A stretch of DNA of 49,796 bases from a virus, in the IMG/VR virus record IMGVR_UViG_3300023284_001200, positions 1 through 49,796 of that record; one strand, written 5' to 3'. The position numbers and the translations under genes were made by a program. Shown piece after piece: positions 5,088 through 13,679 of the stretch. The stretch's first letter is position 1, and every line of letters begins with the position of its first letter. The notes below the pieces were generated by a model. It was not told the DNA's origin and made no database searches. It saw only the letters and a program-made list of their open reading frames with translations.

Positions 5088-6673
5088 ATAACCTTGCTGA
5101 GATACTTTTTGAAGAAGGATTCAAAATCGGTACGCCGATTGACACACGACTTGTGGGAATTGGTCCTAAAGAGAGGCATGAGTGGCGACTTGTCATTTCA
5201 GATGACGCAGGCGGCACGACTTGGGTTCCTTATCGAATCAATTTAGAAACAGGTTTGGAAACGATTCCGGCTTGGATGTCCCTTCCAGGGTCGCAGACAA
5301 CTTTTCTCAAATGTCCAATCTTTGAAGCTATTTATGAAGGCACACGCGGCCCTGGTAAAACACTCACCCTATTGATGGATTTTCTTGCCGATGTAAATCA
5401 GGGATGGGGATCTGCATGGAGAGGTGTTCTATTCAGAAAACAGTTTGGTGACTTAGATGATGTTGTTCTTAAAATTGAAGAGTGGTTTCCTAAAATTCAA
5501 CCGGGTTTTCGATTTTTGAGATCTAAATCTGAATATAGAGCTGAATGGCCGACCGGCGAAGCTTTATTGCTACGTCATATGAAAGATGAAAACGATTACA
5601 GCGAATATCATGGTCATGAGTATCCTTGGATTGGTTGGGAGGAATTAACTGAGTGGGCCGATGATAAGGCTTACAAATTAATGTTCTCTTGTTCGCGTCC
5701 GATCAAGCAGGGTATTCGATGTCGGGTTCGGTCTACGTGTAACCCTTACGGCGTCGGTCATAACTGGGTTAAGAAAAGATTCAAATTACCTTCACATAGG
5801 CACAAAGTGATTCGGATTCCAGGTGAATTGCCACGGGTATCGGTCCATGGTGCGTTATACGAAAATTTTCTTCTTGAACATGCAGATCCAACTTACCGGA
5901 CAAAAATTAGACAAGCAGCAAAAAACTTGGCGCAGAGGGAGGCATGGGAAAAAGCTGATTGGGATATCACTTCAGGCGGCATGATTGATGATTTGTGGAA
6001 TCCAGAAATTCATGTGTTACCGACATTTCCGGTTATGAGCATTCCACGGGGTTGGACTATTACACGATCTTATGATCATGGCCAATCTAGTCCGTTTAGT
6101 GTTGGTTGGTGGCTGGAATCGAATGGTGAGCCTGTCATGCATGACAATCGGCTCATAGGCAACGTTCGTGGTGACTTGATTCTTTGGGCTGAGTGGTATG
6201 GCACTACAGGCAACGAAAATGAAGGTTTGAGGATGTCAGCCCGCAAAATTGCCCAAGGAATCAAGGATCGGGAGCATGATTTCGGTATAGAAGGCCGTGT
6301 TCAACCTGGACCAGCAGACACAGAAATATACAATAAACGGCATGATACAGATGGTTATTCTCCTGCCGATGACATGGAAAAGGTTGGTATTTATTGGGAA
6401 TGGGCCGATAAATCCCAAGGTTCACGGAAACGTGGCTGGGAAATGTTTCGCACTTTTCTTGAAAACGCTATACCGAATCGGGATGGAAGTCGGGAAAAAC
6501 CTGGACTTTTCATTTGTGATCGGTGTAGACATTGGTTGGATTTATGTCCACCATTACCTAGGGATGAACAAGATCCAGACGATGTTCCCAAAAAATATGA
6601 GGATCATGCGGCAGACATGACCCGATATCGTGTAAGCTGGGAACTACCAACGATGTGGCGTAGAAGCTTTTAA
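5084..6673 (+). CDS. terL: Terminase large subunit
   Basis: The motor and nuclease that package DNA into the prohead through the portal. Walker A is YEGTRGPGKT (84-93). The Walker B-like PWIGWEEL (181-188) ends in the catalytic Glu pair. STCNP (217-221) is the coupling motif. The C-terminal RNase H-like nuclease domain begins around RSYDHGQSSPF, with the first acidic residue in SYDHG, a second near GPADTE, and the late EDHAADMTRYRV typical of large terminases. At 529 residues it is of normal length. The start overlaps the upstream stop. The portal gene follows after 45 bases. Identity is secure. Confidence 0.95.
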   Translation: MNNLAEILFEEGFKIGTPIDTRLVGIGPKERHEWRLVISDDAGGTTWVPYRINLETGLETIPAWMSLPGSQTTFLKCPIFEAIYEGTRGPGKTLTLLMDFLADVNQGWGSAWRGVLFRKQFGDLDDVVLKIEEWFPKIQPGFRFLRSKSEYRAEWPTGEALLLRHMKDENDYSEYHGHEYPWIGWEELTEWADDKAYKLMFSCSRPIKQGIRCRVRSTCNPYGVGHNWVKKRFKLPSHRHKVIRIPGELPRVSVHGALYENFLLEHADPTYRTKIRQAAKNLAQREAWEKADWDITSGGMIDDLWNPEIHVLPTFPVMSIPRGWTITRSYDHGQSSPFSVGWWLESNGEPVMHDNRLIGNVRGDLILWAEWYGTTGNENEGLRMSARKIAQGIKDREHDFGIEGRVQPGPADTEIYNKRHDTDGYSPADDMEKVGIYWEWADKSQGSRKRGWEMFRTFLENAIPNRDGSREKPGLFICDRCRHWLDLCPPLPRDEQDPDDVPKKYEDHAADMTRYRVSWELPTMWRRSF

Positions 6674-6718
6674 CTATAGGAAAATCCGCCCGCTTATGCC
6701 CGTTTTGGGAGATGGCCC

Positions 6719-8215
6719 TTGAGCGACGATAAAGATCCGGCTTCCCCAGCCACAACATCCAATGCTTATGATGCAATGATTCCGACATGGGCCATGATTT
6801 CGACTCTTTTGGGTGGGACGGAATCTATGCGCTTGGCGGGTGAAGTTTATTTGCCCCGTCATGAGGAAGAGTCAACAAAAAATTATGATCGTCGTATACA
6901 ACAAGCAACTCTATTTAATATGCTTGAATTGACACTGGACGCATTGGTTGGTAAACCTTTTTCCGATCTTATTAAATTTAAGGAAGGTTCTCCTGAAGAG
7001 ATTGTAGATTTAGCTGAAGATATTGATCTTCAAAGTAACAATTTAACTACATTTGGTCGCCAATGGTTTCGTGAAGGTTTAGCTAAAGGGTTTGCCCACG
7101 TTTTCATCGACATGCCTACTATGACTGAAGAAGAATCGGAAAATAGAACACGAGCTGATGATAATAAGGAAAACAGGCGTCCATTTTGGCAATTAGTTAC
7201 ACCTGAAAATTTGATATTTGCTAGTTCCGAAGTGATTGAAGGGGTTGAAGTTCTTACCCATATTCGTATTCAAGAATTTGAAACAATAAGAGTTGGATTT
7301 GCTGAAATTGTAAAGGAACGGATTCGTGTTGTAGAACGTGTAGAAGACGGGCAAATTGTTTGGGCACTTTGGGAAAAACAAGAAAAAAAGAATCCAAATG
7401 ATAAAGATGATTGGAGGGTAATTGATAGTGGTAATATGGATATTGACGTTATTCCTTTAGTTACTTTTTATGCTAATCGAAAAGGATTAATGATCAGTAA
7501 ACCACCTCTTGAAGATTTAGCTCATTTGAATATTCGTTATTGGCAGTCGAATTCTGATCAAATTAATGTGTTGACTGTGGCCCGATTTCCAATGTTAGCC
7601 GTGTCAGGTGCGACCGATGCTACTGGGGATTCAATGGCTATCGGTCCTAAACAGTTGATGGGTACGAAAGATCCAAATGGCAAATTTTATTATGTCGAAC
7701 ACACAGGTAAAGCTATTTCATCAGGTCGTGATGATTTAACTGATCTTGAAGATAGAATGTCATCTTATGGCGCAGAATTTTTGCGTCGGCGTCCTGGGAA
7801 TCAAACAGCTACAGCTCGTGCTTTGGATTCAGCGGAATCTACGAGTCCGCTTCAGGATCACACAATTCGATTTACTGATTCCGTTAATACGGCTTTGAAT
7901 ATTACTGCTAAATGGATGGATCTTGAGAGTGGTGGTGAAGTTGAAATTGCACTTGATTTTGGTCCTGAAGAAGTAGCAGATATAGATCTTCGTACTTTAA
8001 ATGAAGCACGGCGCAACAGGGATCTTTCTCGTGATGCGTATCTTAAAGAGCTTCAACGTCGTGGTGTATTACCTGATGATTTTAACTTTGAAGCTGATAT
8101 TAAGATATTAATAGATGAGACTGTAGTTATTAGTCCATTTGCGACAGGTCAGAATGTCATGTTAGGAGATGAGAACTCTTTAGCAAATAAAGGAAAAAGT
8201 GAGGAAGACTCATGA
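6719..8215 (+). CDS. Portal protein (DUF4055 family)
   Basis: The dodecameric portal at the capsid vertex for DNA entry and tail attachment. TTG 6719 follows GGGAG (6707-6711) by seven bases. The 498 residues include TLDALVGKPFSDLIKF, REGLAKGFAHVFIDMP and a long helical centre, and a C-terminal QTATARALDSAESTSPLQ segment, features I associate with DUF4055 portals. Position directly after the terminase supports it. The acidic C-terminal tail is probably disordered. Its stop overlaps the next gene as ATGA. Confidence 0.9.
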   Translation: MSDDKDPASPATTSNAYDAMIPTWAMISTLLGGTESMRLAGEVYLPRHEEESTKNYDRRIQQATLFNMLELTLDALVGKPFSDLIKFKEGSPEEIVDLAEDIDLQSNNLTTFGRQWFREGLAKGFAHVFIDMPTMTEEESENRTRADDNKENRRPFWQLVTPENLIFASSEVIEGVEVLTHIRIQEFETIRVGFAEIVKERIRVVERVEDGQIVWALWEKQEKKNPNDKDDWRVIDSGNMDIDVIPLVTFYANRKGLMISKPPLEDLAHLNIRYWQSNSDQINVLTVARFPMLAVSGATDATGDSMAIGPKQLMGTKDPNGKFYYVEHTGKAISSGRDDLTDLEDRMSSYGAEFLRRRPGNQTATARALDSAESTSPLQDHTIRFTDSVNTALNITAKWMDLESGGEVEIALDFGPEEVADIDLRTLNEARRNRDLSRDAYLKELQRRGVLPDDFNFEADIKILIDETVVISPFATGQNVMLGDENSLANKGKSEEDS

Positions 8216-8400
8216 CTGAACTTTTTTTGATATATGTTGGTGGGGTTATTGCTTTTGGTCTTAAGGTTTTGCGGGATCGAAGTTATAGTCTTTCTGGTAT
8301 GAAGCAAAAAGATTGGGCTGCTTTAGGTGCTGCTTTTTTATGGCTGGTTGTTCCCTTGAAAGATTTTGCTGGTTGGATTAAATCAAAAATTCCGGGGTAA
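8212..8400 (+). CDS. Small membrane protein in the head module (62 aa)
   Basis: Two hydrophobic segments are visible: residues 3-18 (LFLIYVGGVIAFGLKV) and about 36-55 (ALGAAFLWLVVPLKDFAGW), joined by a basic loop. It overlaps the portal gene as ATGA. Small membrane proteins in this position occur in other phages, but the role (holin-like, membrane anchor or other) is unknown. It is distant from the lysis cassette at 35-37 kb, so a holin role is only a possibility. Confidence 0.65.
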   Translation: MTELFLIYVGGVIAFGLKVLRDRSYSLSGMKQKDWAALGAAFLWLVVPLKDFAGWIKSKIPG

Positions 8401-8403
8401 GTT

Positions 8404-8505
8404 GTGGCAGTACATAGAAAGAGAAAGACTCGTAAAAAAGATCGTAAGCGAAGGAAGCGGCGGCAAAAGAAAATGTCGGCTTCTGCGCGTTTAAATGGTA
8501 AGTGA
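8404..8505 (+). CDS. Very basic mini-protein (33 aa)
   Basis: A GTG-started ORF directly after the previous stop, with GGGGTAAG just upstream, encodes a peptide in which about half of the residues are Lys or Arg (RKRKTRKKDRKRRKRRQKK). The end overlaps the beginning of the next gene's frame. Such composition suits DNA or RNA binding. Two more short basic ORFs lie in the head region (14297 and 14777). No named family. Confidence 0.5.
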   Translation: MAVHRKRKTRKKDRKRRKRRQKKMSASARLNGK

Positions 8506-8513
8506 TATTTGTA

Positions 8514-9044
8514 ATGGCTTTGGGTAGTTCTACGGCTGTAGCTAAAAGAAAACGTGAACTCTTTCTTGAGCATTTGAGAAAGACTGGTCATATTAGTGAT
8601 TCAGCTAAACATGCTGGATATTCTACTTCAAGTAAGTTACATGAACTTAGACGGCAAGATGAGGATTTTGCACGCCAATGGGATGAAGCTGTTGATGTTG
8701 CCGTTAGTGATGTTCTTGAAAGTACAGCTTGGGATAGAGCAGTTGATGGTGTCAAAAAGGGTATTTATTATCAAGGAGAGCGAGTTGATACAGAGAAAAT
8801 ATATAGTGATCAACTTCTTATGTTTTTACTTAAAGCTAATAGGCCCAAGAAGTATCGTGAAACTATGAATGTACATGGAGAAATTACGGGTACATTCGGT
8901 GTTGCGGTACTTCCTATGGTCGTTTCGGAATCAGAATGGGAAAAGGAAGCACGTCAGCTTCATAAAGATTTGAATGCTGCACCTGAGAAAATTATTGAAC
9001 ATAGTGATGTTGATGAAAAAACATCTACTTTGAAAAGGGCATGA
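8514..9044 (+). CDS. Terminase small subunit-like DNA-binding protein (176 aa)
   Basis: Start at ATG 8514 is preferred over GTG 8502 but neither has a good ribosome site. The N-terminal half, RELFLEHLRKTGHISDSAKHAG, is a homeodomain-like helix-turn-helix. It is followed by FARQWDEAVDVAVSDVLES, DRAVDGVKKGIYYQGERV and YSDQLLMFLLKANRPKKYRE. From memory this order is typical of small-terminase-like or recombination-associated phage proteins of Gram-negative bacteria. It probably recognises packaging DNA for TerL. Location after the portal rather than before terL is unusual. Function is likely but not certain. Confidence 0.7.
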   Translation: MALGSSTAVAKRKRELFLEHLRKTGHISDSAKHAGYSTSSKLHELRRQDEDFARQWDEAVDVAVSDVLESTAWDRAVDGVKKGIYYQGERVDTEKIYSDQLLMFLLKANRPKKYRETMNVHGEITGTFGVAVLPMVVSESEWEKEARQLHKDLNAAPEKIIEHSDVDEKTSTLKRA

Positions 9045-9247
9045 ATCCACTTATAAAAGTTATGCCTAGATGGCAAAAAGATTTTCTTTTTCATCTTGGA
9101 AAAGGAAAGCCAGTATCTGTTGCTGCGCGTTTGAGTAAAGTTGGTTTAGATAAATTGAATTATTATCGGGATACCGATCCTGAATTTGCAAAACAATGGG
9201 CTGAATTGGAAAATAAGAATTTACCTACTCAACCTTTACAATGGTGA
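9041..9247 (+). CDS. Second short HTH protein related to the 8514 product (68 aa)
   Basis: The segment WQKDFLFHLGKGKPVSVAA with RLSKVGLDKLNYYRDTDPEF aligns with the helix-turn-helix portion of the preceding protein (F-L-x-x-L-x-K-x-G-x-I/V-x-x-A-A/S-x-x-x-G, then D-x-x-F-A-x-Q-W). It looks like a duplication of the DNA-binding domain without the C-terminal part. ATGA overlap with the upstream gene. It may assist or compete with the small terminase-like protein. Function is inferred only. Confidence 0.65.
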   Translation: MNPLIKVMPRWQKDFLFHLGKGKPVSVAARLSKVGLDKLNYYRDTDPEFAKQWAELENKNLPTQPLQW

Positions 9248-9258
9248 GGAATATTGAA

Positions 9259-9462
9259 ATGTCTGAAGAAGATTTCATTAAAAGGCTTGAGAGGCTTGAA
9301 GAACAGGTTGCTGCTAATAAAGTTTCTATTGCTAATTTAAATGCGATTATTAACGAATTAAGATCTGATGTTGTTGAAGAGGAAGATGAAGTAGAAGAGT
9401 TAAATCCTGACGAATTACAACAAGAAAATAATGTAGATGAACCTTATGAACCAGAAAATTAA
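9259..9462 (+). CDS. Acidic coiled-coil protein (67 aa)
   Basis: ATG 9259 has GAGGA (9246-9250) eight bases upstream; an in-frame ATG at 9241 overlaps the preceding stop. Residues about 5-38 show heptads (FIKRLERLEEQVAANKV), predicting a coiled coil. The C-terminal third is strongly acidic (VEEEDEVEE and following) and likely disordered. It might be a small scaffold or adaptor between head proteins. No family recognised. Confidence 0.6.
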   Translation: MSEEDFIKRLERLEEQVAANKVSIANLNAIINELRSDVVEEEDEVEELNPDELQQENNVDEPYEPEN

Positions 9463-9473
9463 GGATGTAAATT

Positions 9474-10613
9474 ATGCCACCTAAAGGAATAGATCCAGAC
9501 GTTTTAGAATATGTTGATCCAAAGTTTACTGCTATTGATACTAAACTTGATACAATTCTTACAGAATTATCAGGTCTTAAAACTGATATAGTTGCGTTAC
9601 ATAATCGTGTTACCACTTTGGAAGCTGTTTCTCCAGGGAGTGGTACACCAGGGACGCCTTTAGAAGAACAAGTGTCTAATAATGCAGCACTACTTATTGA
9701 CCATGAAAATAGAGTTACGATTTTAGAGAGTGGTGTTATTATAGATCCTCCTGTTGTTACTGATCCTCCTGCTACTGATCCTCCAAGTGATTTCGATTTG
9801 ATGGGTGCGGTTGCTGCGTCATCCCATGGTGATTTAATTAATGTTCCGGCTGGAACATATATCGTTGGCCAGATGTTTATTGGTCATAATTTGAACATTG
9901 TTGGTGATGGTACAGTCACTTTGAAACCATCAGGTCCATTGTCAAAGGGTTTCTTTGCAACCAGCCGAGGTGCCGATGTTTATTTTGAAAACATAGTTTT
10001 CATGGATGCTAGAAATTCGGATAACAATGGAGCCGGTATTAGACATCAGGGGCATAATCTTATTGCCGTTAATTGTGGTTTTGTTCGATGTCAGGATGGT
10101 ATTTTATCAGCTAACGATGATGGATCACAAACAGGTTTCAACAGATTGGTCAATTGTGTATTTGATGGTTGCGGTTGGTCAGATGGTCGTGCTCATGGAA
10201 TGTACTTTAATGAATGCGATGAACTTGTTCTTGAAAATGTCATTGTAAAGAATACTGATACGGGTCATGATGTTAAATCACTTGCCAAGGTAACTAGGAT
10301 TACAGGTTCTAGTTTAGGACTTGGTAGTCTTAATAGTTATAATATTGATTGCTCTTGGGGTGGTGATTTGATTGTTGTTGATACCGATTTGATCCAAATA
10401 TCGTATCCGGCTGGTAATCATACAATGGTGAATTATGATACAAGTCGTGGCGGTCCCGAAGGAAATGTTTCTTTTACAGGTGGATCAATTAATAATGATC
10501 AAGATCCTGGCACTTTCTTTAGAACACCTACATCGGTTGTGGCTCAGTTGTCGGGTGTTACAATTAATAATAATGCCAATAGTTGGACACTAGGACCAGT
10601 TAATCAATCATAA
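9474..10613 (+). CDS. Beta-helix virion protein with coiled-coil N-terminus (379 aa)
   Basis: The N-terminus (about 15-75) is a coiled coil that should trimerise. A proline-rich linker (PPVVTDPPATDPPSD) follows. Residues 105-379 have the irregular repeats of a right-handed parallel beta-helix: VPAGTYIVGQMF, NLNIVGDGTVTL, VYFENIVFMDA, LIAVNCGFVRCQDG, RLVNCVFDGCG, LVLENVIVKNT. This fold is typical of tailspikes, polysaccharide lyases and decoration proteins. Catalytic residues cannot be assigned. Its place between portal and scaffold genes rather than near the tail tip is unusual. It could be a head fibre or a capsid-attached depolymerase. Confidence 0.75.
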   Translation: MPPKGIDPDVLEYVDPKFTAIDTKLDTILTELSGLKTDIVALHNRVTTLEAVSPGSGTPGTPLEEQVSNNAALLIDHENRVTILESGVIIDPPVVTDPPATDPPSDFDLMGAVAASSHGDLINVPAGTYIVGQMFIGHNLNIVGDGTVTLKPSGPLSKGFFATSRGADVYFENIVFMDARNSDNNGAGIRHQGHNLIAVNCGFVRCQDGILSANDDGSQTGFNRLVNCVFDGCGWSDGRAHGMYFNECDELVLENVIVKNTDTGHDVKSLAKVTRITGSSLGLGSLNSYNIDCSWGGDLIVVDTDLIQISYPAGNHTMVNYDTSRGGPEGNVSFTGGSINNDQDPGTFFRTPTSVVAQLSGVTINNNANSWTLGPVNQS

Positions 10614-10645
10614 TAAAAAGAAAAAAAAACTAAGGAGAAAATATC

Positions 10646-11497
10646 ATGTCAACTTTTTTCAACTTTCAAGATAATGGCACTATCGACAGTTTAGATCCAG
10701 TGCCTGAACAATATCGTGGTCTTTATATTGAAGGCCAAGGTGATCATGTTGGTAAGCATGTTCTTATGGATAATCCGGCTGTGAGATCTTTAACTGATGC
10801 TTATGTAGGTACGCATAAATCTTTAGAACAAGTTCGTGCTGATAAGAAATCAGTAAGTGATGAAAATGCTGAACGTCGGCTCTCATCTAGTGCATACGAA
10901 GGTCTTTTGGAAATCCATGGTTTAGATGAAGAAAATCGAAATCCAGATGGCTTAAAGACATTTATTACTGATCTTTTGGATAAGATAAAAGGTGGGGATG
11001 AGCTTAAAATTAATGTCGAAAAGATTAATCAGGCTGCGGATAAACGTGTTCAAGAAGCTAAAGATGCATCATCCAAAGAACTAGAGGGTATGAGAGGTAC
11101 TCTTGAAAAATTTCTAGTTGGCGATGTCGCTAAAGGAGCAATTGCCGAAGCTAAAGGCTCTATAGATTTATTACTTCCTCTTGTTAAAGAGAAATGTAAG
11201 GTTATTAGAGATGGTGAAGAATATGTTGTTCGGGTTCTAGATACTCAGGGTGACGCTCGGGCTGATGGTGCTGGTGGTTGGATGACAGTTGCGGGTTTGA
11301 TTGCAGAGATGAAGAATACTGAATCTCTTGCTCGTGCATTTGAAAGTGAAACCAAAGGCGGATCGGATTCTAAACCAGGAACAATGAATACAGGTAAGCC
11401 TGGAGAGAAGGCTGCTGAATTGTCTCCGGTGCAAAAGATTGCTCAAGGGATTGGTAAGGGCCAATTCATTGGTGCAGGAAATCGGCACGCAGGGTAA
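10646..11497 (+). CDS. Capsid assembly scaffolding protein (283 aa)
   Basis: AAGGAG upstream supports ATG 10646. The N-terminal VPEQYRGLYIE and the charged helical middle (residues 85-185, many K/E/D heptads) match scaffold proteins that fill the prohead and are lost on maturation. The C-terminal part is flexible with Gly/Ser-rich sequence, then a basic tail (IAQGIGKGQFIGAGNRHAG), the end usually contacting the capsid protein. It lies directly before the major capsid gene. No prohead protease was recognised in the window, so removal may be non-proteolytic. Confidence 0.8.
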   Translation: MSTFFNFQDNGTIDSLDPVPEQYRGLYIEGQGDHVGKHVLMDNPAVRSLTDAYVGTHKSLEQVRADKKSVSDENAERRLSSSAYEGLLEIHGLDEENRNPDGLKTFITDLLDKIKGGDELKINVEKINQAADKRVQEAKDASSKELEGMRGTLEKFLVGDVAKGAIAEAKGSIDLLLPLVKEKCKVIRDGEEYVVRVLDTQGDARADGAGGWMTVAGLIAEMKNTESLARAFESETKGGSDSKPGTMNTGKPGEKAAELSPVQKIAQGIGKGQFIGAGNRHAG

Positions 11498-11715
11498 TGT
11501 TCTTGACAAAGTAATTTTTTGGTTTAAAGGTAGGAAACATAGGAATTTATATACGGTACGCTTCCTTTGGGGATGTGATATCCCTTTTGGGTGCGTGAGG
11601 TTAGATCCTCCACATGTGATTTGTGACGGGTCGGCTGAAGGTGATGTGATATCCGCCTCTAACCGGCAGTTTTTAGCTTAATTACGTCCAGATCTATACA
11701 TGAAGGAGGGCCATA
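11498..11715 (+). promoter_or_regulatory. Structured leader of the major capsid gene
   Basis: A 218-base gap without a gene. Helix I: ACGCTTCC (11558-11565) pairs with GGGTGCGT (11589-11596) with one mismatch, enclosing GGGAT/ATCCC (11570-11574/11580-11584). Helix II: GGTTAGA (11599-11605) pairs with TCTAACC (11658-11664). GATGTGATATCC occurs twice, at 11572-11583 and 11643-11654. TTGACA near 11508-11513 lacks a good -10. The gap ends with an AAGGAGG ribosome site about ten bases before ATG 11716. It probably contributes to high or regulated capsid translation. Confidence 0.45.
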
Positions 11716-12687
11716 ATGGCTACCGTAACCCTTGCTGAATCAGCAAAACTTGCACAAAATGAGTTAGTGGCTGGCGTGATCGAAAATATCATCACGGTCA
11801 ACCGCTTTTTTGAAGTTCTGCCGTTTGACGGGATTGAAGGCAACGCTCTAGCATACAATAGAGAAAATGCTCTGGGTCCGGTCGCTTTGACAGGTGTTGG
11901 TGACACTGATGGCGTGATTGGGTCAGATGCTACTGCTGGTCCAAACTTGGCCGAAAGACAGGCTGCTAAGGACGCCGCAACTTTCACGCAAATCACCTCA
12001 AGTCTTACGACTATCATGGGTGATGCCGAAGTTAACGGTCTTATTCAAGCCACCCGATCTGGGGATGGTAATGACCAGACCGCTATTCAAATTGCTTCCA
12101 AATCCAAATCTACCGGCCGAAAATATCAAGACATTTTAATTACAGGTGATGGTACTGGATTTAGTTTTCCGGGCCTTATTTCTTTGTGTGCGGCAGGTCA
12201 ATTCGTGGCAACAGGAGCCAATGGTGGCATCCTAAGTTTTGCCTTTTTGGATGAATTGCTTGATTTGGTTGTCGATAAAGACGGCATTGTTGATTACATG
12301 CTTATGCATCGTAGAACTATTCGTAGTTTCTACGCTCTGTTGCGCGCCCTGGGTGGGGCTAGTATCGGAGATGTAATCCGGCTTCCAAGCGGTACAGAGA
12401 TTCCAGCCTATCGTGGTGTTGGTATTTTCCGAAACGATTATCTTCCAATTAACCAAGTGAAAGGTTCTGGTTCTAATCAGACGACTATTTTTGCTGGTAC
12501 ATTGGATGACGGATCACGTCAGCATGGGCTTTCAGGTCTTACTGCGGCAGAAGAATCCGGCATTAGCGTCATTGATGTTGGCACTTCCGAGACTAAGGAT
12601 GAGCGCATTTGGCGTGTCCGGTGGTATTCCGGGTTGGCATTGTTCTCCGAGTTAGGTCTTGCTTGCGCAGACGGTATCACAGATTAA
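11716..12687 (+). CDS. Major capsid protein (HK97 fold)
   Basis: The protein has the N-terminal helix (LAESAKLAQNELVAGVIENII), an E-loop-like region around residues 40-75, and P-domain features typical of HK97-type capsids of this gene order: RTIRSFYALLRALGG and PAYRGVGIFRNDYLP, with ERIWRVRWYSGLALFSELGLA near the end. Length (323 residues) suits the family. The strong AAGGAGG site, its long leader, more C-ending codons than neighbouring genes and the downstream stem-loop all fit very high expression. Portal, scaffold and neck genes flank it. Confidence 0.9.
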   Translation: MATVTLAESAKLAQNELVAGVIENIITVNRFFEVLPFDGIEGNALAYNRENALGPVALTGVGDTDGVIGSDATAGPNLAERQAAKDAATFTQITSSLTTIMGDAEVNGLIQATRSGDGNDQTAIQIASKSKSTGRKYQDILITGDGTGFSFPGLISLCAAGQFVATGANGGILSFAFLDELLDLVVDKDGIVDYMLMHRRTIRSFYALLRALGGASIGDVIRLPSGTEIPAYRGVGIFRNDYLPINQVKGSGSNQTTIFAGTLDDGSRQHGLSGLTAAEESGISVIDVGTSETKDERIWRVRWYSGLALFSELGLACADGITD

Positions 12688-12697
12688 TGTCGGGCTT

Positions 12698-12722
12698 GGG
12701 GGGCTTTGGCCCCCCTTCTTGC
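12698..12722 (+). terminator. Strong stem-loop terminator after the capsid gene
   Basis: Six G (12698-12703) pair with six C (12710-12715), plus one inner C-G pair and a TTTG loop. TTCTTGC follows, a weak uridine tract. Partial termination or mRNA 3'-end protection is likely. Confidence 0.6.
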
Positions 12723-12755
12723 TTTGTCATTATCGTTTGATAAGGAGAACTTATT

Positions 12756-13619
12756 ATGCCTGCTTTTTTAGTTGAACTTCCTGCCGAAGAACCAGGACAA
12801 TCATCGGTAAATGGGGCCAATAAAATGGTCATCTTTGCTAGTAATAGTGCAGATGCATTAGCGGCTGCTCAAGGTCAATTTAGTGGTGATCCAAATGCCA
12901 TGTGGGCTGGAGCAACGGCTACACAAATTATATCAGCTCCATCACTTGTTCCACATTCAGGATACATTCTTAGAATCGTTGTGGAGGATGCATCTCCAGT
13001 TATTGATAAAACAGCAAAACTGGTTTCAACTGCCACGTTGTTGGATGGTGGAATTGCTGTTGCAGAGCAGCCAACGATTGTAGCTGGCGGAACTGGGTAT
13101 AGTGACAATGATATTTTGACCGTTGTTGGTGGCACGGTAGCTACTGGCGGACGTGCGGCAACAATGCGTGTTGTTGCTCAAACGGCTGGCGTTATTGATG
13201 CCGGTGGTGTCGATATTGTCGATCCGGGTGATTATGCTGTTGCGCCAACTCCGTTAGTGGCAAATGCTGTGACGGGCGGTGGTGGTTCTGGTGCAACTAT
13301 GACTTTAGTTCTTTCGACTGCTGGATATGAAACTCTTATAGGTCGAATTGTCACGTTGCTTAATCAAGACGCTCAAATTGCCGGTGCTGCTATAGATATG
13401 AGTGAAGGTGGCACGGGTGTTCGATTACTTACAATTTCGTCTGTAGGTGATGCCCTTGGTGATTTGAAAGTCGTTGAGTTTATGGGTGGTGAAGGCGGAA
13501 TTAATATCCCCGGTCTTCTCAGTACAGTGGTTGATGAAGGTATTGCTGCTGCGGTGCTTACAATTGCCATACCAGCATCACCAATTATTATTCCAACAGT
13601 AACTCCAGTACAAGGATAA
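12756..13619 (+). CDS. Virion structural protein, probable head decoration (287 aa)
   Basis: AAGGAG ribosome site. A low-complexity Ala/Gly/Val/Thr-rich protein with beta-repeat-like segments: PTIVAGGTGYSDNDILTVVGG with a matching VDIVDPGDYAVAPTPLV is the 'G-T-G-Y-x-x-x-D-x-L' motif often seen in phage decoration or fibre proteins. It lies immediately after the major capsid and is followed by another stem-loop, as expected for an abundant virion protein. A head decoration or auxiliary capsid protein is the best guess; no catalytic motif is present. Confidence 0.6.
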   Translation: MPAFLVELPAEEPGQSSVNGANKMVIFASNSADALAAAQGQFSGDPNAMWAGATATQIISAPSLVPHSGYILRIVVEDASPVIDKTAKLVSTATLLDGGIAVAEQPTIVAGGTGYSDNDILTVVGGTVATGGRAATMRVVAQTAGVIDAGGVDIVDPGDYAVAPTPLVANAVTGGGGSGATMTLVLSTAGYETLIGRIVTLLNQDAQIAGAAIDMSEGGTGVRLLTISSVGDALGDLKVVEFMGGEGGINIPGLLSTVVDEGIAAAVLTIAIPASPIIIPTVTPVQG

Positions 13620-13633
13620 GTATATAAAAGTGG

Positions 13634-13651
13634 GGCGGTTATAGAACCGCC
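13634..13651 (+). promoter_or_regulatory. Intercistronic stem-loop after the 12756 gene
   Basis: GGCGGTT (13634-13640) pairs with AACCGCC (13645-13651) around an ATAG loop. An A-rich rather than T-rich tract follows, so it is not a normal intrinsic terminator; mRNA stabilisation or processing is more likely. Confidence 0.5.
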
Positions 13652-13679
13652 TCACAAAAATAAAAATGGAGAAATGATG

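Noticed and set aside
6297-6620. Second plus-strand frame in the terminase gene
   Set aside because: Contained in terL, with no ribosome site and no conserved pattern.
11439-11681. Open frame of 80 codons across the capsid leader
   Set aside because: No ribosome site, starts inside the scaffold gene, and the region is better explained as a structured leader.
13634-13651. Stem-loop as an intrinsic terminator
   Set aside because: An A-rich tract follows the stem instead of uridines, and the next gene starts 30 bases later.
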